From JAAYBT01 sp964404395 (GTDB lineage: Bacteria; Bacillota; Clostridia; Acetivibrionales; DTU013), in assembly GCA_964404395.1 (NCBI GenBank), contig CAYOKA010000069.1:1-11488 (forward strand): a DNA stretch of 11,488 nt, in the 5' to 3' direction. The notes beneath the pieces were generated by a model, which made no database searches, had not been told where the DNA came from, and saw only the letters and a program-made list of their open reading frames with translations. Positions 1 through 7,061 of the stretch are shown here, one piece after another (within the stretch, counting starts at the first letter, position 1; each line of letters opens with the position of its first letter). A program made the position numbers and the translations under genes.

Positions 1-2
1 AC

Positions 3-92
3 CATGCGCTTCAAGCCAGCGACGGGCTTATCATAACAGGCCCTACGGGCACAAATGTTAACGACATATCAGTGCTGCTGATAAAAAGATAA
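3..92 (+). CDS. C-terminal tail of a glycerate 2-kinase-like (MOFRL domain) protein, partial
   Basis: The frame open from position 3 ends at TAA 90-92 and encodes 29 residues, cut by the window's left edge. The tail contains GLIITGPTGTNVNDISVLLI, which strongly resembles the conserved C-terminal end of MOFRL-family glycerate 2-kinases (GckA/TtuD type). These are cytoplasmic enzymes that phosphorylate D-glycerate to 2-phosphoglycerate. The TGPTGTNVND signature is the whole of the evidence. The N-terminal kinase domain lies outside the window, so completeness and start cannot be judged. The gene runs convergent to the chemoreceptor gene, with 32 bp between the two stop codons. The family assignment is from memory of the motif. 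Confidence is moderate because so little sequence is present. Confidence 0.6.
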   Translation, partial: HALQASDGLIITGPTGTNVNDISVLLIKR

Positions 93-96
93 TGTG

Positions 97-117
97 ACAG
101 GGGCTGCGCACCCCTGT
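97..117. terminator. Hairpin between convergent genes, possible bidirectional terminator
   Basis: ACAGGGG at 97-103 pairs perfectly with CCCCTGT at 111-117 across a 7-nt loop. It sits exactly between the stop of the plus-strand kinase tail (92) and the stop of the minus-strand chemoreceptor (125). Neither side has a long uninterrupted T run. The minus side continues with a T-rich stretch (TTATCTTTTT) a few bases on. The position argues for shared termination, but the weak T tract keeps confidence moderate. Confidence 0.5.
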
Positions 118-124
118 TGCATGT

Positions 125-1844
125 CTATATCTTAAATTTTCTAATCAAGCTCGAAAGTTCTTCAGACATTTCTGCCATTGCTTTTGAAGAAGCAACAATC
201 TCTTCTGTCAAAGCTATCTGCTCCTCAGATGATGCCGAAACGCTCTCTGAATTAGTGGCGAATACCCGGCTCGCCTCGTTTATTTCCTGCATAGTACTCT
301 CAAAATTAATGCTGTTCTCAGTCATCATCTTCACACTTTTCGTAACATCATTCACAATTACCTTTAGTTGTGTAGCCTGTTCGTTAATTACTGTAAAGAC
401 AACTCCGTTTTCTTCGATGGACTGAACGCTGGCGTGTACTGATTTTATACTGTCATCCATTTTATTGACGGCAGTTTCAACACCGTTCTTTACTTCTACT
501 ATTAGGGTCGCTATTTTTCTACTGGCATCAGCCGATTCTTCAGCCAATTTCCTAATCTCATCTGCCACAACGCTGAACCCTTTTCCTGCTTCACCCGCTC
601 TGGCTGCCTCAATAGCGGCATTTAGGGCGAGCAAATTAGTCTGATCAGCTATACCACTGATAAGTTCTGTAATCTGTCCTATTTGATTTGAAGTGTTGCC
701 CAAATCCGATATAACCGCAGAGACTCCCTCTGTTTCGGTTCTTAAATGATTTATCATATCAACAGAATCAGCAACCGATTTGCTTCCCCTGGAGATATCG
801 TCCATAATATTCTCAGTTGTTTTTTCCATTTTATCAGAGCTCAAATTCACTTCATCTATTTGTTCAACAAGCTCCTTCAGATTAAGCAGTGCTGAATCAA
901 TCTGAGCCGACTGCTCCTCGGCACCGGATGCAATTCCCAATATCATGCCGGCTACATCCTCAGCTGCCTTGCCAACCTGATCACCTGACGAATACAATTC
1001 CTGGCTTGATGCAGCAACATGGTCCGACGCATCGGTTATCTGCATTATTATTGTTTTTAAATTGTCCGTCATAGCTGAAAATGAATTAGCCAGCTTACCC
1101 AGCTCATCATTCCTTTTGAGGTGTGCTTCCTGTATCTTCACTGCCAAATTCCAATTCGCCATCTGCTCAGCTTGGTTGGTTGCAGCAACTATTGGTTCTG
1201 TTACTTTTTTCGCAGTAAAATAGATGAAAATTGATGCAAGTAGGATACTTAATAGAATAACTCCAAGCAATATGTATTTCATATTATTTATCATACCCAT
1301 ATATGATGAGACAGGCTGGTAAGACAAAACATGCATGTCATACTTGCTACTATTGCTGTAAGCAGCTATATAATCGATGCCATCAAGTGTAAAATACCCA
1401 ATCCCTGTATCCGCGGTCTTAAGCAAATTGTAATAATCCAGCAGTCCGCTTTCCTCGCTCTGGAAATCCAACGTTAATACATATTCCGGTATCGTTGAAG
1501 AAATAGCAAGTCCTGAAGAATTGAGGATTAGAGATCTTGTGTAAGTCAGATTGATTGGGGTCAGCTGTGTTGGCGATGGCTACGCTCAACGATTCAACAA
1601 TACATGGCTGCATTGCAATTGATTGGGCTTGCTTTTCCAGGTCAGACAAAGCAAGCTCTATTTGGTTTTTCTTCTCACTTGCAATGTTTGTGAGTCCACT
1701 ACTGGCTGAGTCACTTAAGTACTTCTCCGAAAAATAGCTCGTTGTAACAAGACTTATCATCATAGGAATTGCCATGCACAAAACAGACACCAAAAACAAT
1801 TTCCAGAATAGCCCCTTAAGCTTTCTTGGCTTCGCTCTTAACAT
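125..1844 (-). pseudogene. Methyl-accepting chemotaxis protein, reading frame broken by one apparent extra base
   Basis: This is a transmembrane chemoreceptor that would signal to CheA/CheW. The upstream frame starts at ATG 1844, with SD GGAGGG at 1853-1858 and 8 nt spacing. It gives TM1 (residues ~12-38) and the start of the extracellular sensor. The downstream frame supplies the rest: the end of a Cache-like sensor, TM2 (~190-211), HAMP (~212-265) and a complete signalling domain. Its hairpin tip contains ADQTNLLALNAAIEAARAG, and the protein ends in the typical LIRKFKI. The frames join cleanly if one base is removed from the GGGG run at 1557-1560, which reads ANTADP-INLTYTRS and gives a 572-aa protein. 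There is no CheR/CheB-tethering pentapeptide at the C-terminus. The extracellular part is only ~150 aa, so a single rather than double Cache fold is likely; its ligand is unknown. Either a sequencing error in the homopolymer or a real recent mutation would explain the break. Confidence 0.9.
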
Positions 1845-1852
1845 AATAATAT

Positions 1853-1858
1853 CCCTCC
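1853..1858 (-). promoter_or_regulatory. Ribosome binding site of the chemoreceptor gene
   Basis: GGAGGG on the minus strand lies 8 nt before ATG 1844. It fixes the start of the chemoreceptor and shows that the N-terminal part of the broken gene still has a normal initiation region. Confidence 0.75.
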
Positions 1859-2039
1859 AAGTCTTTGTATAGTAAGTTCCGTATATATTGTTGCAAATAT
1901 TATCACGCCTCAGGCATTACGCTATACTATATTATTCGACTTATTTCGGCAAAGCTTTAACTGCAAATGCGACAAAGTTCGACATGGAACGCTTCTCTGT
2001 CACAAAGCCGCAAATAATGTAATAGGCAGGAATAGACAA

Positions 2040-2069
2040 GATAAGGCAGGGAACCGTCACTGCCCTATC
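2040..2069 (-). terminator. Stem-loop terminator after the lemA/TPM operon
   Basis: On the minus strand GATAGGGCAG pairs with CTGCCTTATC (10 bp with one G-U) across a 10-nt loop. It begins 16 nt after the stop of the TPM gene and is followed by a T-rich but interrupted stretch (TTGTCTATT). Position and stem support factor-independent termination separating this operon from the chemoreceptor gene. Confidence 0.6.
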
Positions 2070-2085
2070 CCACCCTGTCGCACTG

Positions 2086-2874
2086 TTACCACCTTCGGGA
2101 GCTGCCTCCGCCGCCGGCACTGCCTCCGCCACCGGAACGCCTTGAACCACCGGAGCCACCGCCCCTGGAGCCGCCTCTACCAAGCATCCTCAGAAGCGAT
2201 AATGTAAATATGCCGCCTGTTAATTTGAAATCCAGTATGGTAAGAACTATTATGACAATAATACCTATTATTCTAAAAATGGATGGGGTTTCTTGCTCAG
2301 TGGTGGATCTTTGATTGGTTATTGGGATATAATCCCCAATAACCATATCTTCATAGCCATATTCGATGTAAACTTCATTTGCAATGGCATTGAAGCCTTG
2401 CAAGATTCCTAAGCCATAACTCCCCTGCTGAAAGTAAGGGACCATATAATCATCTTGAATTCTTCCGGTCTTTCCATCCGGGAGTGCGCCCTCCAGCCCA
2501 TAGCCAACCTCAATCCTGGACTGCCTTCCACCTACATCTACCAGGAGCAGGACGCCGTTATCTGCCTGCTGACTGCCTATCCCCCATTCTCTGAAAAGCC
2601 CTAATGAATAATCCTCCAATACGGCATCATCCAGGCCGTCAACTGTGACAACCACTATTTGCGCCGTTGTTAACTGTTCAAGAGCCGCTGCTGTAGCTTC
2701 TATATGCTGCTCCGCTTGAGTATCCAGAACACCGGCAAAATCATTCACATAGAAGACACCGGTAGGCGAAGGGTAAGTATCTGCCAGAGCTGTCGATGAA
2801 AATAGAAAGACCAGAATACAAGCGATTAATAGGGTTTGAAGTATCCTATTGGGTCTAGTTGCCAAATAAACCAC
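2086..2874 (-). CDS. TPM-domain (YgcG/Psb32-like) membrane protein
   Basis: The 262-aa protein has a signal peptide (~1-31, hydrophobic core ending ALA-D). A TPM domain follows (~36-165), with the typical FYVNDFAGVLD opening, a DNGVLLLVDV strand and VGYGLEGALPD. A transmembrane helix lies at ~199-216. The C-terminal tail is rich in Gly, Ser and Arg and ends GGGGSSRRW, the usual finish for this family. The TPM domain is therefore predicted outside the membrane and the Gly-rich tail inside. Its biochemical role is poorly defined in bacteria; links to membrane-protein or envelope maintenance are general family knowledge. The GTG start overlaps the lemA 3' end by 20 bp, which suggests translational coupling. 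A TTG three codons later (2865), 5 nt behind AGGTGG, is an alternative start. lemA-TPM pairs are a recurrent arrangement. Confidence 0.88.
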   Translation of the reverse strand: MVYLATRPNRILQTLLIACILVFLFSSTALADTYPSPTGVFYVNDFAGVLDTQAEQHIEATAAALEQLTTAQIVVVTVDGLDDAVLEDYSLGLFREWGIGSQQADNGVLLLVDVGGRQSRIEVGYGLEGALPDGKTGRIQDDYMVPYFQQGSYGLGILQGFNAIANEVYIEYGYEDMVIGDYIPITNQRSTTEQETPSIFRIIGIIVIIVLTILDFKLTGGIFTLSLLRMLGRGGSRGGGSGGSRRSGGGGSAGGGGSSRRW

Positions 2875-3430
2875 CTACATCCGGCACTTCTCGCGCTTCC
2901 TCTGTCGCTTCAAAATAATCAACTCGTTCAAAGCCAAAGATACTTGCCAGTATATTAGTCGGGAAACGTCTAACCGAGGTATTGTAATCCCTGGATGCTT
3001 CATTGTAATCTCTTCTAGCTGTTGCAATTCTATTCTCAGTACCCGCCAGCTCATCCTGAAGCTGAATAAAATTCTCATTAGCCTTCAGCTCAGGGTAGTT
3101 TTCAGCAATTGCAAGCAATCTGGATAATGCTGAATTAACAGCCGCATCCGCCTCTGCCAACTCTGCTACAGACCCTGCTCCGGCTAATTGCGCTCTTGCT
3201 TCGGCTATGCCGGTAAATATATCTTCTTCATGCTGTGCATACCTTTTTACCGTTTCAACCAGGTTTGGAATTAAGTCATTTCGCCTTTGTAGTTGATTGT
3301 CAATCTGACTTAAGGCCGTTTCAACTAATTCGCTTTTGGCTACCAATCCGTTGTAGCTACCCGCAACGCTTATTATCAGTAAAACTACAACTATTCCTAT
3401 AGCAATCAAGATTTTCATAGATGTTTTCAT
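2855..3430 (-). CDS. lemA: LemA family protein
   Basis: The 191-aa protein has the full family layout. It has a single N-terminal membrane anchor (~6-24). The conserved YNGLVAKSELVETALSQID segment follows, and then the hallmark QLQRRNDLIPNLVETVK (47-62). The remaining helical bundle includes SALSRLLAIAENYPELKANE and DYNTSVRRFPTNILASIFGF. It ends EVPDVGGLFGN. LemA proteins form a long antiparallel helical domain anchored in the membrane; their molecular function is not settled. The start is ATG 3430, with SD AGGGG at 3438-3442 and 7 nt spacing. It is the first gene of a two-gene unit with the overlapping TPM-domain gene. A perfect TATAAT lies ~115 bp upstream. Confidence 0.93.
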   Translation of the reverse strand: MKTSMKILIAIGIVVVLLIISVAGSYNGLVAKSELVETALSQIDNQLQRRNDLIPNLVETVKRYAQHEEDIFTGIAEARAQLAGAGSVAELAEADAAVNSALSRLLAIAENYPELKANENFIQLQDELAGTENRIATARRDYNEASRDYNTSVRRFPTNILASIFGFERVDYFEATEEAREVPDVGGLFGN

Positions 3431-3528
3431 TCAATTTCCCCTAACAATTATTTTTTTAGTCTTTCTTAATGTTCAGTTTATTATTTACCCCCTGAACAAG
3501 CCCTTAAACAAAAAGCCGCACCATCAAA

Positions 3529-3597
3529 ACCGCTATTCATCGTTATTATACACTCAACATGCCACAAGGATACACATGTAATTTAGCAAATAGCGGT
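3529..3597. repeat. 9-bp inverted repeat flanking the lemA promoter region
   Basis: ACCGCTATT at 3529-3537 and its exact reverse complement AATAGCGGT at 3589-3597 are separated by 51 bp that contain the putative TATAAT. This could be paired operator half-sites or a long-loop hairpin in the pgeF 3' trailer. The sequence alone does not decide. Confidence 0.4.
3545..3550 (-). promoter_or_regulatory. Probable -10 element of the lemA promoter
   Basis: The minus strand reads TATAAT exactly here, 115-120 bp before the lemA start in an otherwise gene-free spacer. No convincing -35 hexamer sits 16-18 bp upstream (candidates read TATCCT, GTATCC and TGTATC). The call rests on the perfect -10 and its position. 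It lies between the arms of the inverted repeat at 3529-3537/3589-3597. Confidence 0.35.
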
Positions 3598-3629
3598 CTG
3601 CCTGGAATGTCACTAAGACCTAATACAAT

Positions 3630-4388
3630 TTATTTTCTCATAATAAAGCTCATATGTCTTCCACATGTCGGATCTCTGCGATAGGAAAAGCAGTCCGGGT
3701 CTGTATATGTGCAGGTTCTATCTACTGAAATTTTCTCTGAAGGGATTTCTACCAACTCACATTGCTTCTTTACAGTCAGCTGATTATCAATATGATACTT
3801 GCCTGTCTGGCTATTAAAATACATAAATGGCTGCGTGTAACCCAAATCGTCGAAGCTCCGGTACACATCTTCATCCACCTCAAACCTCTCCTGACTCAAC
3901 GCTTTCCCTATATAAACCTCAAAATCTTGAGGATCGCAGCCTTCCTGCCTTATTAAGTGTCGGAACACCTTAAGGGTAATTTCCTTTACCGTGCCCTGCC
4001 AGCCTGAATGAATCACGCCAATCAAACCGGCCGCCTTATTAAAGAAAATAACCGGAACGCAATCGGCGGTAAAGCAGCATAAGAGTATACCGGGCTCATA
4101 GGTGAAGAGGACATCTGTGTCAGGAATGGCTGAATCAAGCTCATAGGCTCCCCTGCCCTTGTCTGAAAATGTAGCTTGATAGAAATTTTCGCTGTGGGTC
4201 TGTTCGGGGCAGACATAACAACTCAGATCACAGCCCAAGTGAGCAGCAAGCTTGTTTCTGTTCTCTATAACATTGTCTTTAGAAATACAGATATGAAGAG
4301 CCATGTTTCCACTTTCCGCTTCCTTATCATCCCGTAGAGTCATCCCGGCAACAAGCTCTTCATTATCCTTATAAAACTCAATTTTCAT
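3630..4388 (-). CDS. pgeF: Peptidoglycan editing factor PgeF (YfiH/laccase-domain, Cu-oxidase_4)
   Basis: The protein is 252 aa from ATG 4388. The family zinc/copper-binding triad is recognisable: His65 in CPEQTHSE, Cys110 in CCFTADCVPV and His127 in GVIHSGWQGT. A conserved end follows, with DRTCTYTDPDCFSYRRDPTCGRHMSFI. Members have been described as purine-nucleoside-cleaving enzymes and as cytoplasmic editors that keep wrong amino acids out of peptidoglycan stem peptides; which role applies here is not shown by the sequence. The usual IGPSIS loop reads IGKALS, a mild deviation. An in-frame TTG at 4406 could add six residues. However, the SD GGGGAGGG (4397-4404) overlaps that TTG and sits 8 nt before the ATG, so ATG 4388 is preferred. 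It lies 51 bp behind the acetyltransferase stop, probably in the same operon. Confidence 0.9.
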   Translation of the reverse strand: MKIEFYKDNEELVAGMTLRDDKEAESGNMALHICISKDNVIENRNKLAAHLGCDLSCYVCPEQTHSENFYQATFSDKGRGAYELDSAIPDTDVLFTYEPGILLCCFTADCVPVIFFNKAAGLIGVIHSGWQGTVKEITLKVFRHLIRQEGCDPQDFEVYIGKALSQERFEVDEDVYRSFDDLGYTQPFMYFNSQTGKYHIDNQLTVKKQCELVEIPSEKISVDRTCTYTDPDCFSYRRDPTCGRHMSFIMRK

Positions 4389-4396
4389 CCCTGCTA

Positions 4397-4404
4397 CCCT
4401 CCCC
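4397..4404 (-). promoter_or_regulatory. Ribosome binding site deciding the pgeF start
   Basis: GGGGAGGG on the minus strand with 8-nt spacing to ATG 4388. Because it overlaps the alternative TTG at 4404-4406, it argues against that longer start. Confidence 0.75.
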
Positions 4405-4439
4405 AAGTTTGTTTTTCATCAACGACCTATTGGACTTGC

Positions 4440-5078
4440 TTATTCCATAATCCGATTGTCGCTCAATATTTCAGGCTTATTTATCATACTGTCTGCTTCT
4501 GTGATTTCTCGAATAACTCTGCATGGATTGCCGGCAGCAAAGCTGTTGTCTGGAATATTCTTAACAACCACGCTTCCTGCACCAATAACACAATTGTTTC
4601 CAATTGTTACCCCGGGACAAACCACGGCATTTGCACCAAACCAACAATCATTACCAACTTTAACGGGTTTTGCGTAGCACATATGCTTTGCCACTCCGTC
4701 CTTATCAATAATCGCCCGGCGCTCAGATGGGAGCATTGGATGAACCGGTGTAACAATACTCACATTCGGGCCAAAATTACAATGATCGCCAATAGTTACC
4801 CAGGCATCATCCTGAATAGTTAGGTTGAAGTTCCCAAAAAAATGACTGCCGATTTTCGTATGTTTTCCATAGTGGATATAAATCGGGCCTTGCAAAAAGC
4901 CCTCCTCGCCAAACTCATAAAAGATATTTGAAATTAACATTTGCCTTTTTTTGGTTTCATTTTCAAATGTGCGATTATATTCAGAACATAAATTATGCGT
5001 TCTAAGCTTTATTTCTTTTAGCTCTGGATTTCCGGGTGCAAAAAGAATACCTGCAAATATTTTGTCTTCTTCTCTCAT
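4440..5078 (-). CDS. Sugar O-acetyltransferase, left-handed beta-helix (LacA/Maa family)
   Basis: The 212-aa cytoplasmic enzyme is predicted to transfer acetyl from acetyl-CoA to a sugar hydroxyl. The N-terminal maltose-acetyltransferase-type helix region (~5-55) is followed by hexapeptide repeats, including ITIGDHCNFG-like turns. The catalytic His113 lies in IVTPVHPMLPSER, and GNDCWFGANAVVCPGVTIG plus CVIGAGSVVVKNIPDNSFAAGNPCRVI lead to the C-terminus. Length and motif order match maltose/galactoside acetyltransferases. The acceptor sugar cannot be read from the sequence. ATG 5078 is preceded by GGGAG at 5086-5090 with 7 nt spacing. It lies between the degenerate EAL gene (61 bp upstream) and pgeF, all co-directional, so co-transcription is likely. 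Confidence 0.9.
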   Translation of the reverse strand: MREEDKIFAGILFAPGNPELKEIKLRTHNLCSEYNRTFENETKKRQMLISNIFYEFGEEGFLQGPIYIHYGKHTKIGSHFFGNFNLTIQDDAWVTIGDHCNFGPNVSIVTPVHPMLPSERRAIIDKDGVAKHMCYAKPVKVGNDCWFGANAVVCPGVTIGNNCVIGAGSVVVKNIPDNSFAAGNPCRVIREITEADSMINKPEILSDNRIME

Positions 5079-5139
5079 TTTCCTTCTCCCTTAAAAATAG
5101 AATTGTCAGAATCGTCATTTGCTTGCTTTGTGACCCTGC

Positions 5140-7011
5140 TCATAGATAATAGGTACCTTCTAGATTATCAATTCCAATCGAAATAAGCAAATCCGCCATC
5201 TCCTTAGAATCAACTCCGTCTGCTATGATCGTTACCTTTAGCCGATTCATCATTGCTATTATACCATTTAGTATTGCCAGCCCCTTTTCATTTTCAAGAC
5301 ACGTCCTTACAACGGATTTGTCCAGCTTCACATATTCAAAATGGATATCTTTAAAATATCCGGGACTGCTATAACCTGTACCATATTGATCCAGAATAAA
5401 GGTTACGCCATAGTTGCTTAATTTAAGAATGTTTTCCTCGATTACAGGCTGGGAATAAAAATCCATAACCGTTGACATCTCAATCCTAATCCGATTGAAA
5501 TCAACCATGTGTTTTCTGAGTATTGAACTGTATTGTTCAGCAAAGTCTTCCTGCATCATCTGCGTGACAGGTAAGCTGACATTCACATATTCCATATTGT
5601 CCCCCTCAGTCGGATTATCTTTCAGGTAGATGCAGATATCATCAAAGATTTTTTTATGTAATCTATTTAGTTGTCGGTAATCCTCAGTTAAGTAATCCAA
5701 ATCACGCGGGGATACATAAACCGGCGGATCCATTGCAAGCTTAATGCGTGGCTCTCTGGCTATAATCCTGTTTTCGGATACACAGTAAATTGGCATGAAG
5801 CACAACTCGTACTGAGAGCTCTCTATAATATCCCAAAGCCTATTCACTTGTACCTTTCTTTGCTCCTTCAGTTGTAAATTCAGGTCGGCTACGGTAAGAA
5901 GAGAGCGATTGACATTGACCATATTCAGGTTGTAATAATTGATGTAATAGGAGATATCATTGATTTCCCTGATGTCTCCGGGGTATGAGAGTTCAAGCAT
6001 TTGAACCGAAATTGACAGCTTGGTATCTGAAACATCCCATTGTGAAGATTTGAATTCTGATTCGATGCTTTTTATTAAGCGCTCTTTCTCTTCCAATGGA
6101 TAATCATGCCTGAACATAATTGCATATAAGCCATCCTCAAGGTTATAAGCCTTTTGTAGCTTCCCCAAGGATTTCAAATAGTCAGAGACCTTGTTAAGAA
6201 GTGCAATCCAGCTATTTAGACCAAAGGTATAGTTAATGATAGCCTTATCCTCCAGCTTAATTAACAGGATTGTAAAAGGACAATTGTTAATCAGATCCAG
6301 CTGAGATTGCCTGAGTAATGCATAATTTGTTAATAGTCCTGAGGAGTTTACTATATCCTCTTCTGAATTCTGAATGATAACAAAGAGCAAAAACATGCAA
6401 ATAGAAACGCAGAGATTATGTATCATAATATTAAATAGCATTGTGTCTAACAATATAATTATCATGATAGCGGCACTTCCAATAATAAGCATGTACCGAA
6501 TTCTTGCTGCAATATATTTTTTATAATTAGAACTATATAGTATATTCAGAATGAGGTAATATGCCGTTTGTATTAAAAGAAAAACAAATCCAATCCCGTT
6601 GGTGTAATTCCCATTGTCATCTATGTAGAATACCAGCTTTGTCCAGTGATTGGACAAAATTAAAATAGCGGTTATGAGGGCAGGTGTATAAATAAGTATT
6701 TTTTCTCTTGCGGTCAGCTTTTTCTGCCTGCCCACCAATGTCAGTCCATATAAGGAGAATAATAAAGGGATACTATTTTGCACTAGGAAGTAAATGCTTA
6801 GGATTAGATAAAAACTCCATATTGGAAGCTTTTCTATATTTCTGATTGCTTCTCCACTGAAAATATCAAAGACGGATGCGGCCAGACCTGCCCAGAGCAT
6901 AATCTCGAAAAACCTACTTTGATTATCCTTGATATGCTCCTTGACATAAAACAGGTATATGGTACAGATGTATACTATTATGGCACTATTGTAGTAATAA
7001 TACTGAAGCAA
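5140..7011 (-). CDS. Seven-TM protein with degenerate GGDEF and catalytically compromised EAL domain
   Basis: The 623-aa paralog of the next gene upstream (7062-8993) has seven predicted TM helices (~9-22, 35-52, 65-93, 105-120, 140-161, 173-192, 199-214). A GGDEF-like region without a GGDEF motif follows (~225-375), then an EAL-like domain (~388-623). In the latter the EAL signature reads EPR (420-422). The second acidic residue of L-E-x-T-E is Thr514, the DD pair is Asp541-Gln542, the AEGVE glutamate is Asp598, and the late Gln is Glu618. Asn477, Glu511 and Lys562 remain. It stops at GTYYL, short of the final helix present in its paralog. I infer loss of phosphodiesterase activity and a possible c-di-GMP-sensing or partner role. 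Start is TTG 7011, supported by an excellent SD, GAGGAGGA at 7018-7025. Confidence 0.85.
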   Translation of the reverse strand: MLQYYYYNSAIIVYICTIYLFYVKEHIKDNQSRFFEIMLWAGLAASVFDIFSGEAIRNIEKLPIWSFYLILSIYFLVQNSIPLLFSLYGLTLVGRQKKLTAREKILIYTPALITAILILSNHWTKLVFYIDDNGNYTNGIGFVFLLIQTAYYLILNILYSSNYKKYIAARIRYMLIIGSAAIMIIILLDTMLFNIMIHNLCVSICMFLLFVIIQNSEEDIVNSSGLLTNYALLRQSQLDLINNCPFTILLIKLEDKAIINYTFGLNSWIALLNKVSDYLKSLGKLQKAYNLEDGLYAIMFRHDYPLEEKERLIKSIESEFKSSQWDVSDTKLSISVQMLELSYPGDIREINDISYYINYYNLNMVNVNRSLLTVADLNLQLKEQRKVQVNRLWDIIESSQYELCFMPIYCVSENRIIAREPRIKLAMDPPVYVSPRDLDYLTEDYRQLNRLHKKIFDDICIYLKDNPTEGDNMEYVNVSLPVTQMMQEDFAEQYSSILRKHMVDFNRIRIEMSTVMDFYSQPVIEENILKLSNYGVTFILDQYGTGYSSPGYFKDIHFEYVKLDKSVVRTCLENEKGLAILNGIIAMMNRLKVTIIADGVDSKEMADLLISIGIDNLEGTYYL

Positions 7012-7017
7012 TTAATT

Positions 7018-7025
7018 TCCTCCTC
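7018..7025 (-). promoter_or_regulatory. Strong ribosome binding site deciding a TTG start
   Basis: GAGGAGGA on the minus strand lies just before TTG 7011, with its GGAGG core at 7019-7023 and 7 nt spacing. No ATG is suitably placed, so this SD is what supports the unusual TTG start of the degenerate EAL protein. Confidence 0.8.
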
Positions 7026-7061
7026 AAAACCAGTTTAAGCTAATCCAATCTGCCTAATCCG

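Noticed and set aside
1941..1970. Sigma-28 flagellar promoter for the chemoreceptor (TAAA ... GCCGAAAT on the minus strand)
   Set aside because: The spacer is only 5 nt instead of about 15, so the elements cannot form a sigma-28 promoter.
1941..2183. 80-codon minus-strand ORF overlapping the end of the TPM gene
   Set aside because: Its first half is the Gly/Ser-rich tail of the TPM gene read in another frame (Ala/Pro/Val-rich low complexity). Its second half runs through the terminator hairpin. No SD or recognisable domain.
7021..7061. Direct repeat GGATTAG x2 in the gap between the EAL paralogs
   Set aside because: Only 7 bp, and too short to separate from chance.
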